A stretch of 5,838 bases of DNA from Bacillota bacterium (GTDB lineage Bacteria; Bacillota; Sulfobacillia; JAJZYS01; JAJYTV01). Positions 1 through 5,709 of this stretch are shown here, in pieces. Below the pieces are notes generated by a model. That model did no database searches. It saw only the letters and a list, made by a program, of their open reading frames with translations, and was not told the origin of the DNA. How positions within the stretch are numbered: the stretch's first letter is position 1; every line of letters begins with the position of its first letter. Location of the stretch: the NCBI GenBank assembly GCA_021786135.1, contig JAJYNV010000268.1:1-5838 (forward strand), given 5' to 3'. The position numbers were made by a program, and so were the translations under genes.

Positions 1-405
1 GCCCTGAAAGAGATCCCTGCCGCGCTCGGGCTCCGCAAACGACTGCATCGGATGCATGGCTAGGACATCGGCGCCGTTGGCCAGGGCCGGTGCCAGCACG
101 GCACTCGGCAGAGCCCCTGCGGTGTGCACGACGATCTGCCCGGCATGAAAGGCCCCGGCCGCGCCGAGTTCGGCCGCAAGCGGCGCGATGGCGCGGTCGG
201 GGACCGTAAGGAAGACCCAGTCGGCAGACTGGCAGAGAGCCGGCGCGGAGGGCGCAACCCGCGCCCCCGTCCGTCGCTCGAAGAGATCCTGGCTTGCGTC
301 GGAACCGCCTGCGACGCCGAGGCGTCTCGCAAGGCCGTCCAAGGCGAGCCACAGTGCTGTACCGACGCGCCCGGGACCGATGATCGCGATGGCCTGCATC
401 GGCAT
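1..405 (-). CDS. Rossmann-like/DUF2520 dehydrogenase-like protein, partial (C-terminus outside window)
   Basis: The first 135 codons of a gene running off the left edge. Residues 4-18 form a beta-strand plus a GxGxxG dinucleotide-binding loop (G10-P-G-R-V-G15). Residues 63-70 (WVFLTVPD) are the next Rossmann strand, and HTAGAL (94-99) followed by MHPMQSF (117-123) are hallmark motifs of the Rossmann-like plus DUF2520 family (COG5495), a 2-dehydropantoate-reductase/6-phosphogluconate-dehydrogenase-like group of about 280 residues. A cytoplasmic NAD(P)-dependent oxidoreductase is therefore likely, but the substrate is not established for the family. From memory, relatives often sit near pantothenate genes in Firmicutes; the downstream side that would show this is missing. 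ATG at 405 is chosen because GGGGG lies about six bases before it; ATG at 399 is an alternative. The gene begins 67 bases after the cupredoxin stop and may be co-transcribed or use its own weak promoter near 426-431. Confidence 0.85.
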   Translation of the reverse strand, partial: MPMQAIAIIGPGRVGTALWLALDGLARRLGVAGGSDASQDLFERRTGARVAPSAPALCQSADWVFLTVPDRAIAPLAAELGAAGAFHAGQIVVHTAGALPSAVLAPALANGADVLAMHPMQSFAEPERGRDLFQG

Positions 406-425
406 TCGCGCCCCCTGTCCCTGGC

Positions 426-449
426 ATTCTATCACGCGCGATCCGCGTG
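426..449 (-). promoter_or_regulatory. Inverted repeat next to a -10-like box before the DUF2520 gene
   Basis: Positions 433-438 (CACGCG) and 444-449 (CGCGTG) are perfect inverted repeats around a 5-base centre. Directly downstream on the minus strand is TAGAAT (431-426), one mismatch from the sigma-A -10 consensus, ending 20 bases before the ATG at 405. No good -35 is seen. The repeat could be an operator lying in the spacer region or a small hairpin between the two genes. There is no T-run after it, so it is not a classical terminator. Function is inferred. Confidence 0.3.
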
Positions 450-472
450 TGCGGCTGCGCTCAGCTCCTCGG

Positions 473-1066
473 CTACTGCTGGCTGCTGGCCTGGGTCGCC
501 GTCGAAGACACGGCGAACTTGATCCACATGCCGTCTTGGCTGGCCTGGCCCGGCACGCCACAGGCGAGGATGTAGTTGCCCGCTGTCTGGGCGACGAACT
601 GGAACGTCTGCGTCTGGCCGGCCTGCTGGCCGACCGACGCGTCCGGCGAGGACGCGCCCGGGAATGCGGGCGTCAGGCTGGTGATGCTCGGCGCGATGAC
701 GACGCTGTGCGCAGACCCGCTTTCGTTGCTGAAGTCCACCTTCACCGTCCAACCCAGAGGCACGGTGATCGTGGCGTTGCCCTGATCGTAGCCGTCGAAA
801 TTGTAGTAAAAGTTATCGATCGTGGCGCCCGCGACAATGGACAGTGTCACGGTCTTGGTGCTCGGATCCTGGCCGGCGATGAAGGGGGCTGACGCGCCGG
901 TGACCGCCGGACTCTTGGCGGCCGGGGTCTTTGGTTTGGCGGCGACCTTCTTGTGTTGGGTCGCGTGGTGCGCAGGCGCGGCGGTGCTCGAAGTGGATCC
1001 GCATCCGGCCAGCAGTAGGCTGACACCTGCCAGAGCGATCAGGGTGCGCGGGCGCAACACTTGCAT
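473..1066 (-). CDS. Sulfocyanin-like blue-copper lipoprotein with His-to-Gln change in the copper site
   Basis: A 197-residue exported lipoprotein. Residues 1-21 are a signal peptide with charged start (RPR) and hydrophobic core, ending in lipobox LLAG-C22, so the protein should be anchored outside the cytoplasmic membrane. Residues 29-60 are a flexible Ala/Pro/Lys linker with H33, H34 and H38. Residues 70-188 match the sulfocyanin (SoxE) cupredoxin fold: the FYYNFDGYDQG segment (86-96), VPLGW (102-106), ligand H120 in GSAHSVVI, and the ligand loop C169-GVPG-Q174-ASQDG-M180-W. Family members read C-x4-H-x4-M; here Gln replaces the second His and one extra residue precedes Met. No other His follows H120. 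Sulfocyanins carry electrons to terminal oxidases in acidophile respiration; whether this one binds type-1 copper is doubtful. The frame is open to an ATG at 1165, but 1066 is chosen because AGGGGGAG lies six bases ahead and the signal peptide begins there. Confidence 0.88.
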   Translation of the reverse strand: MQVLRPRTLIALAGVSLLLAGCGSTSSTAAPAHHATQHKKVAAKPKTPAAKSPAVTGASAPFIAGQDPSTKTVTLSIVAGATIDNFYYNFDGYDQGNATITVPLGWTVKVDFSNESGSAHSVVIAPSITSLTPAFPGASSPDASVGQQAGQTQTFQFVAQTAGNYILACGVPGQASQDGMWIKFAVSSTATQASSQQ

Positions 1067-1072
1067 CAATGA

Positions 1073-1080
1073 CTCCCCCT
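1073..1080 (-). promoter_or_regulatory. Ribosome binding site deciding the cupredoxin start
   Basis: The minus strand reads AGGGGGAG, then TCATTG, then ATG at 1066. The six-base spacing and strong purine run favour this start over the in-frame ATG at 1165, which would put a non-hydrophobic 33-residue leader before the signal peptide. Confidence 0.75.
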
Positions 1081-1088
1081 TGTGCGAC

Positions 1089-1116
1089 AAGGTACCACGT
1101 TCTTGGCCAAGGTCAA
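1089..1116 (-). promoter_or_regulatory. Probable promoter of the cupredoxin gene with palindrome in the spacer
   Basis: On the minus strand a TTGACC box (1116-1111, five of six to TTGACA) is followed after 16 bases by TACCTT (1094-1089, a poor -10). Transcription would begin near 1082, giving a leader of about 16 bases that starts just before the ribosome binding site. CTTGGCCAAG, a perfect 10-bp palindrome (1102-1111), lies in the spacer, and ACCTTG occurs twice, 20 bases apart (at 1113-1108 and 1093-1088). Such placement fits a regulator binding site, but no known operator is recognised. The poor -10 would suit an activated promoter. Confidence 0.45.
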
Positions 1117-1256
1117 TAGGATTTGTCAGGTTTTCCGACATGCGGCCGATTGGGGCGGTGAACAACCGATCTTAGGCTACGGGCAGGGATTGCGCTAGGA
1201 TAAGGCAAGATGCGCCCAAGCGGCGATTCGAGGATTCCCACCTACGCGATTGAGGA

Positions 1257-2066
1257 GTGGTGCAGGCGTTGGCAGGAACGTCGGAACCTGCAATCATGGC
1301 GCGCGCGAATCCCTTCCGCGCGGCCCTGGGCTTGGACGTCTCATTTCCCGTGTCGGGCCAGGCGGTTGTAGATGCTCCGGCGCGACCGGGCAATCTCGGC
1401 GCAGATGGCCGCATGGCGCCAGGCCTGGTGCTGACCCTGCTCGACGTAGCGCTTGGTCACGCGGTCGCTGCGCGTCTGCCGGAGCCGTCGTCGTTCGCGA
1501 CGGTGAGTCTGGAGATTCTGGTGCGCAGCCCCTGGCCGGAAGGCAGCCTTTCGGCTCTGGGAGCCGCAGAGCCGCTCGCGGCGGACTGGCGCGAGGCGGT
1601 GGCCGACGGCAGAGTGCTTGCGAGGGACGGGCGCATCATAGCGACGGCCCAGGGCCTGTTCGCCAGGGGAACCGGCCAAGGCAGGGCCGTCACCTTGACG
1701 GCGGATGCCGGTGGTACCTTCCGCAATCTTGACGAGCTGCTCGGTTTCCGTGAGACAGATGGCGTCCTTGCCATGGCCGTCGAGCAGAGACACCTGAATC
1801 CGGACGGCGTCATGCATGGTGGCGCGATGGTGGCTGTGCTCGATGCAGCGATGCGTACGACGTTGGAGCGGGCAGGCGCACCCGATGTGCGGCTGGGCAG
1901 CCTTTCGATCCGCTACATCCTGCCGGCGCACCCAGGTGAGATACGGGCGTTATGCCACCTCGAGCGGCGTGGCCGTCGCATCCATTTCGCATCCGCGTCG
2001 GCCGTGGACGGCGATGGCAGCCTCCTCGCGGCGGCCGACGCGACATATCTCAGCTTGATCAGCTAG
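1257..2066 (+). CDS. Tandem-hotdog PaaI-like acyl-CoA thioesterase
   Basis: Up to 269 residues with two hotdog-fold domains of the PaaI/YbgC-type thioesterase superfamily, which hydrolyse acyl-CoA thioesters in the cytoplasm. The second domain (about 155-267) has the classic signature DGVMHGGAMVAVLDAAM, with H187-G-G and the acidic D196 on the central helix, then SLSIRYILPAHPGEI. The first domain (about 18-145) follows the same pattern (MAPGLVLTLLDVALG, D63; VSLEILVRSPWPEGSL), but the HGG is replaced by MAPG, so it may be structural or have a different active site. The substrate cannot be told. The start is uncertain: an in-frame stop at 1251-1253 limits it, GTG at 1257 is the first option, and GTG 1260, TTG 1269 or ATG 1296 (giving a start just before the domain) are alternatives; a GAGGAG at 1252-1257 suits 1260 or 1269. 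The gene converges on the transporter gene, with overlapping stops. Confidence 0.82.
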   Translation: MVQALAGTSEPAIMARANPFRAALGLDVSFPVSGQAVVDAPARPGNLGADGRMAPGLVLTLLDVALGHAVAARLPEPSSFATVSLEILVRSPWPEGSLSALGAAEPLAADWREAVADGRVLARDGRIIATAQGLFARGTGQGRAVTLTADAGGTFRNLDELLGFRETDGVLAMAVEQRHLNPDGVMHGGAMVAVLDAAMRTTLERAGAPDVRLGSLSIRYILPAHPGEIRALCHLERRGRRIHFASASAVDGDGSLLAAADATYLSLIS

Positions 2067-3343
2067 CCGGCCGGGTGCCCAGGGCTCCCGACCGGGCGGT
2101 CCATCCTGGCGGGATCTCTCGCACGGCGGAAAAAGATATTGAAGAGGACCGCGTTGCCGGCCTGGAAAAGGGCAGCCAGCTCAAGCGGCAGCCCGATGAG
2201 GCCGAGCACCTGCATCAGGTAGCCGCCGACCGTCGGACTGATCGCCGTCGTGATCTGCGACGGCACCGATGACGCTGCATTGAGTCTGCCCCGTTCTTCG
2301 GGCGGCACAAGTTCGAGGACAAACGACTGGCGGATGGGATTGCCGACGGTCTGGAACATCATGCGCAAGATGTATACGGCGCCGGCAAGCGTGAAGGTGG
2401 GCGACAGCGGCAGGCAGGCCGTGAAGAATGCGCCGACGAGCCGCGTCCAGAGGATGGCGCGGACGCTGCCGAAGCGCTGCGCGAGCTGTGCCGCACCGAG
2501 ATAGGGCAGAGCCGTGACGAGGTTCGCCAACGTGTAAAGCCCTGCCAGCGAGGCGGCGCCTACGTGGTAGCGCACCTCGAGCCAGTAGGTCAGGAACGGT
2601 CCGAGGAAGCCGACGCCGAGCCCGTTGAGCGCGTTGGTCAAGGAAAGGCGCCAGATCGCGGACCTGGCTCTGGCCGAGAGCCCGTGTCCCTGCTGCGAAC
2701 GCGGGGGCGGCAAGGGCGCCTCGCGCACCCACAGGACCAGGATGCCGGCCAGTAGCTGCATGACGCCTGCCAGGATCATGGTCACGACTTCGCTCGCCTG
2801 GACGCCCATCGCACCGTGCAGCACGTCAGGCAGAGCTGCGGCGAGGGAACCGAGCGCACCAGCCAGGACGCCGACGAAGCTGAGCTGCCCTAGAGCGGAC
2901 GCCCGCACGCTGCGTGGCACGACCTCTGCGATGAGCGGTTGCTCCACCGGGGCGAAAGGTCCCCAGGCTCCACCGGAGCCTGCGCCGCCGCCGCGGGCCA
3001 AGGCGCCGAAGAATGCAAATGCGAGGAGTAGTGCATAGCTGTTCGCCAGGCCGAATCCGACTGTGGTGATGGCCGCCAGGGCTGCCAGCGCCACAAGAAC
3101 GGGTTTGCGGCCGACGCGGTCTCCGATGAAGCCCGCGGCGAACAGGAGTACGGCTGCTCCGGCGGATGCGGCCGTGAAGATGAGACCGGCGGCCCCGGCC
3201 CCGTAGCCGCGGTGTGCGACGATGAGAGGGAGAACGATCGAGATGATGGCCATGCCGAAACTGCGGACCGCTCGGGACAGCATGAGAAGGTTGTACTCGT
3301 GACGACGTTCGATAGCGCTCGACAATATGGCAGCTTCTTTCAT
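2063..3343 (-). CDS. Major facilitator superfamily transporter, 12 TM
   Basis: A 426-residue inner-membrane protein of typical MFS length with about twelve hydrophobic segments in two halves. The loop between helices 2 and 3 carries the family's motif A (G71-FIGDRVGRKP81). The middle loop (about 208-228: EAPLPPPRSQQ and following) is short and charged, and the second half has the matching PPEERGRLNAASS loop seen in drug- or metabolite-exporting MFS members. It probably moves a small molecule using the proton gradient; the substrate cannot be named. There is a glycine-rich stretch around 117-125 (GGGAGSGGAWGP). The ATG at 3343 has no clear Shine-Dalgarno before it; translation could also begin a few codons later. 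It is transcribed divergently from the CcdA-like operon, 70 bases away, and no clear promoter of its own is seen in that gap. Confidence 0.9.
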   Translation of the reverse strand: MKEAAILSSAIERRHEYNLLMLSRAVRSFGMAIISIVLPLIVAHRGYGAGAAGLIFTAASAGAAVLLFAAGFIGDRVGRKPVLVALAALAAITTVGFGLANSYALLLAFAFFGALARGGGAGSGGAWGPFAPVEQPLIAEVVPRSVRASALGQLSFVGVLAGALGSLAAALPDVLHGAMGVQASEVVTMILAGVMQLLAGILVLWVREAPLPPPRSQQGHGLSARARSAIWRLSLTNALNGLGVGFLGPFLTYWLEVRYHVGAASLAGLYTLANLVTALPYLGAAQLAQRFGSVRAILWTRLVGAFFTACLPLSPTFTLAGAVYILRMMFQTVGNPIRQSFVLELVPPEERGRLNAASSVPSQITTAISPTVGGYLMQVLGLIGLPLELAALFQAGNAVLFNIFFRRARDPARMDRPVGSPGHPAG

Positions 3344-3372
3344 AGGCGCAGCCGCTCGGCGGCGGCGCAGGA

Positions 3373-3381
3373 TGTTACAAT
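3373..3381 (+). promoter_or_regulatory. Extended -10 promoter of the CcdA-like/TlpA operon
   Basis: TGTTACAAT fits the extended -10 pattern TGnTATAAT with one mismatch in the hexamer (TACAAT, 3376-3381). No -35 is visible 17 bases upstream, as expected for this promoter class. Transcription would start near 3388, leaving a leader of about 26 bases before the proposed CTG start at 3414. It lies in the gap between divergent genes. Confidence 0.45.
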
Positions 3382-3413
3382 GAAGGCACGCGTCGCACGG
3401 GGGTTGGTAGCGC

Positions 3414-4034
3414 CTGAGCTACGATGCCGTCCTTCTCGCTGGAATTGTCGCGGGCGTGTCGCCGTTCGCGTGGCCGCTCTGGCTCATGCTTTTGGCTATC
3501 GTTGCCGGTGCAGCCCGCAATGCCAGCCGTGGACCTGCCCTCGGCTACGTGTTCTCGTTTCTGGTGGCGTTTCTCCTTTTACACCTCTACGGAACGGCAG
3601 TCGCCGCGACCCTGCTGAGGCATGCCGGCGCCGCGTCCCTCGCACTTGCTCTCGTACTCGCCCTTGAAGGGATCTACCTCCTGGGCGTCGAGAACCTCTG
3701 GAGCAGACTCCGCCGCAAAGGTGCATTGGAGCAGCCGGCCACCGATTGGCTGGCGGGCATCCTGATCGGGCTGGGGGCGCCGTTCGCTATGCCATCGCTC
3801 GGCGGTTCGGCTGCACTCGCCAGTGCAGCGGCGTTGGGCAACGCGGGAGACGTGCCCGAGGCCCTTCTCGTGGCCGCGCTGGTTGGGATCGGCGTCGTCA
3901 TCGTTCTGCTTGTGGTGGGTCATGTCGCCAATCTCATCGCGTCGCGCCTCCCTTCGGGGCCATGGCCGCGCCGCGTCGCAGGGATCGCGATGTTCCTGGT
4001 CGCCGTGGCCCTCGCCTTAGGCTGGGTGGGTTAG
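3414..4034 (+). CDS. CcdA/DsbD-type membrane protein lacking all cysteines
   Basis: A 206-residue hydrophobic protein with about six helices (roughly 5-33, 43-66, 72-96, 112-135, 143-170, 185-204), the size and layout of CcdA, which passes electrons from cytoplasmic thioredoxin across the membrane through one Cys in helix 1 and one in helix 4. The two signature sites are recognisable but altered: helix 1 reads LLAGIVAGVSPFAWPL where CcdA has SPC, and helix 4 reads GILIGLGAPFAMPSLGG where CcdA has PC-x-P. Both Cys positions are Phe (F18, codon TTC 3465-3467; F124, TTC 3783-3785) and no Cys exists anywhere. Thiol relay is therefore impossible. The family match would lose its first motif if translation began at GTG 3456, so CTG 3414 is preferred; an in-frame stop at 3408 excludes anything further upstream. 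Only a weak GGGGG (3399-3403) precedes it. The next gene is a TlpA-like thioredoxin 12 bases away. A more distant LysE/DsbD-superfamily transporter is the alternative. Confidence 0.72.
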   Translation: MSYDAVLLAGIVAGVSPFAWPLWLMLLAIVAGAARNASRGPALGYVFSFLVAFLLLHLYGTAVAATLLRHAGAASLALALVLALEGIYLLGVENLWSRLRRKGALEQPATDWLAGILIGLGAPFAMPSLGGSAALASAAALGNAGDVPEALLVAALVGIGVVIVLLVVGHVANLIASRLPSGPWPRRVAGIAMFLVAVALALGWVG

Positions 4035-4038
4035 GAGG
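4033..4038 (+). promoter_or_regulatory. AGGAGG ribosome binding site overlapping the upstream stop codon
   Basis: A perfect AGGAGG begins inside the TAG stop (4032-4034) of the CcdA-like gene and sits eight bases before the ATG at 4047. This overlap suggests translational coupling of the two genes. Confidence 0.85.
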
Positions 4039-4046
4039 CACACGTC

Positions 4047-4589
4047 ATGCGCCGCTATGGCACCGCCATCATCGCTGTCGTTGTTCTGATCGCCGCCGTC
4101 GCCCTCATCCACTGGGGTCTGCGGCCTGTGCCGAAGGCACCGCTCACCGTCGGAACGCAGGTGGGGCAGGTCGCTCCTGACTTCACGCTGCCGCGGCTCG
4201 ACGGAAAGGGTTCGGTGCGCCTGTGGGCCCTGCGCGGCAAGCCCGTGTGGGTGAACTTTTTCGCGTCTTGGTGTCCGCCGTGCAACGCTGAGGCCTACGA
4301 CCTGGCCCAGACTGCCAAGAAGAGCCCTGGTCTGGACGTGATCGGGGTCGATCTGACAGCGTCCGAGTCTTCCCTTGCCAAGGTGGATGCCTTTGTGACG
4401 CAATACGGCATCGCGTATCCCGTCCTGCTGGACGAGAACAACACCGTCGCCAACCGCTACGGCATACAGGCGATCCCGACCAGTTTTTTCATCGACCGCC
4501 AAGGTGTGATCCGGGCCGCGGTGTCCATGCCGCTGTACCCGGCTCTGATCAAGAAGTATCTGCGCAAGATCGACTACCCCGCACAATAG
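4047..4589 (+). CDS. Membrane-anchored TlpA/ResA-like thiol-disulfide oxidoreductase
   Basis: A 180-residue thioredoxin-fold protein. Residues 6-24 form one hydrophobic segment after MRRY, an uncleaved anchor placing the domain outside the membrane. The fold starts with the family's GQVAPDFTLPRLDG segment (40-53), then VNFFASW75-C76-P-P-C79, the redox-active site, with E82 close by as in ResA. The cis-proline loop is IP144-TSFFID, and the usual TlpA central insertion is at about 97-118. It probably reduces or exchanges disulfides in extracytoplasmic proteins, for example during cytochrome c maturation or copper-site assembly; the CPPC dipeptide does not decide which. TlpA/ResA proteins normally receive electrons from CcdA, whose homologue directly upstream lacks cysteines, so its electron source must lie elsewhere or it acts as an oxidant. 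It is 12 bases from the upstream gene and 21 from the next. Confidence 0.92.
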   Translation: MRRYGTAIIAVVVLIAAVALIHWGLRPVPKAPLTVGTQVGQVAPDFTLPRLDGKGSVRLWALRGKPVWVNFFASWCPPCNAEAYDLAQTAKKSPGLDVIGVDLTASESSLAKVDAFVTQYGIAYPVLLDENNTVANRYGIQAIPTSFFIDRQGVIRAAVSMPLYPALIKKYLRKIDYPAQ

Positions 4590-4610
4590 CCCCAAGGCAG
4601 GTGGCGACCT

Positions 4611-5612
4611 TTGACGGCGAAGTATGAGCGGCTCGTGCGCTATCTCGACCAGTTGCGCACCGATGGCGTTGAGGAAGTGGAACTCAGTTTCGGCGAGCTC
4701 GAGCGGATCCTCGACGCTCAGCTGCCTGCCGCTGCGCGCAACTTTCGGCCCTGGTGGTCCAATTCGAGCCAGGCCCCGAAGCCCTGGCAAATTGCGGGCT
4801 TTCGCAGCCGTGCGGTGCACCTTGGCAAGCAGACGGTCATGTTTCACCGCCTGCCGGCGGGTGCCAGTTCCGAGGTGAGGGATCTGTCCGCGCCACCGGA
4901 GCGTGCTCCGCGCCTGCTGGTCGTCGCGAGCGGAACCGGGCGCATGGCCGTGCATCACCCAAGGGAGTTGCGCAAGGACGACTTTCTCGACCTGGACCGT
5001 TTGCATGCCCGCGAGGACGAACTCCGGGACTTTTTGCGCCCTGCCTCTGAACTCTATTGCTGCGACCAGTTCAGGTTCACGCGCAGCGGCATCCAGACGC
5101 TGCGTGCGGCGTTTGGCCGCGACAGGGTGGACATGCGCATCATGTCACCCGGCTACGGGATCATCGGCGAGCAGGATATGATCGCGCCACACAGCGTGTC
5201 GCTGACCGACTTCGACCGCACCGAGCTCCATCTCTGGGCCGACCACCTCGGCGTACCCGAGGCTGTGCGCGCCGCGATCGCAGGTTACGACCTCGTCGTC
5301 TTCCTGGTCGGGCAGTGCTGCCTCGAGGCAATGCGACCGCCTCTCGTCCCGGCTGAGGGTCAGAGGCTCGTCCTTCTGGCCACCGAACACTATCGCCGGC
5401 ACTATGCGGTGCCCGGCGTCACGGTCCTGCCCACGGGGCGACTGGCGCAAGCGAGCTGCGAGGTGGGCTCGATCGCGCTCAAGGGCTATCTCTTCGCGCG
5501 CTTCGCCCAGGTTGCCGCACGAGAGGGCGCTGAACTCTTGCAGAGCTTGATCGCCGACGATAGCGGAGAAGTCTTCTGGCAGGCTGTGCAGCGCGCAGTG
5601 GCGGCAGGTTAG
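4611..5612 (+). CDS. DUF7662-like plus DUF6884/YaaA-like two-module protein
   Basis: A 333-residue, apparently soluble protein with no signal peptide. Residues 4-80 resemble the DUF7662 module: KYERLVRYL, VELSFGELERIL, LPAAAR, then W48-W-S-N51, W59-QIAGF and VMFHR; this small module is found joined to various nuclease-like or defence-type proteins. After a linker (81-101), residues 102-333 resemble DUF6884, related in pattern to the YaaA (DUF328) family: ASELYCCDQF (145-154), MSPGYGII (178-185), a wa-hlgvpe helix, YDLVVFLVGQCCLEAM, and LPTGR near the end. E. coli YaaA is a DNA-binding protein of the peroxide response. A role with nucleic acids is therefore possible but the activity is unknown. 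TTG at 4611 is chosen because AGGTGG (4599-4604) lies six bases ahead and it starts the first module. It follows the TlpA-like gene by 21 bases, so it is probably in the same operon. Confidence 0.7.
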   Translation: MTAKYERLVRYLDQLRTDGVEEVELSFGELERILDAQLPAAARNFRPWWSNSSQAPKPWQIAGFRSRAVHLGKQTVMFHRLPAGASSEVRDLSAPPERAPRLLVVASGTGRMAVHHPRELRKDDFLDLDRLHAREDELRDFLRPASELYCCDQFRFTRSGIQTLRAAFGRDRVDMRIMSPGYGIIGEQDMIAPHSVSLTDFDRTELHLWADHLGVPEAVRAAIAGYDLVVFLVGQCCLEAMRPPLVPAEGQRLVLLATEHYRRHYAVPGVTVLPTGRLAQASCEVGSIALKGYLFARFAQVAAREGAELLQSLIADDSGEVFWQAVQRAVAAG

Positions 5613-5660
5613 ACATAGGGTGTCTACCCCGAAGAATCATTACTACCATTGCACTTTGGA

Positions 5661-5677
5661 TCGGTCCGCTAGACCGA
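5661..5677. repeat. Perfect 6-bp inverted repeat (TCGGTC/GACCGA)
   Basis: TCGGTC (5661-5666) and GACCGA (5672-5677) flank a 5-base CGCTA centre. It lies 48 bases after the operon's last stop. No T-run follows, so it is not a standard intrinsic terminator. It could be a short hairpin that protects or ends the transcript, or a protein site. Confidence 0.4.
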
Positions 5678-5692
5678 GTGTCCGTGCCATAT

Positions 5693-5709
5693 GGCCACCG
5701 CCGGTGGTC
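5693..5709. repeat. 7-bp stem with 3-base loop (GGCCACC/GGTGGTC)
   Basis: GGCCACC (5693-5699) pairs with GGTGGTC (5703-5709) across GCC, with one G-T wobble in the RNA. It is a GC-rich, stable stem only 15 bases after the preceding inverted repeat. Again no T-run follows. The pair may be a structured 3' end of the operon's transcript. Confidence 0.4.

Noticed and set aside
188..892. 234-residue plus-strand open frame
   Set aside because: It lies opposite the DUF2520 and cupredoxin genes, is rich in Arg and has no recognisable motif; a shadow of GC-rich coding DNA.
1067..1165. N-terminal extension of the cupredoxin to ATG 1165
   Set aside because: It would place 33 polar residues before a clear lipoprotein signal peptide, and the promoter and ribosome binding site fall inside this stretch.
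1196..1201. TAGGAT as a -10 for the thioesterase gene
   Set aside because: No -35 at 16-18 bases and no extended -10; too weak to call.
1341..1931. 196-residue minus-strand open frame
   Set aside because: Antisense to the hotdog thioesterase, whose HGG motif and domain pattern are clear.
3424..3618. ATG 3424 as the start of the CcdA-like gene
   Set aside because: It is in a different frame from the membrane protein, and its product lacks family resemblance.
4017..5006. 329-residue minus-strand open frame
   Set aside because: It is antisense to the TlpA-like gene with its clear WCPPC motif and to the DUF7662 module; composition is Arg/His/Gln-rich and nothing is recognisable.
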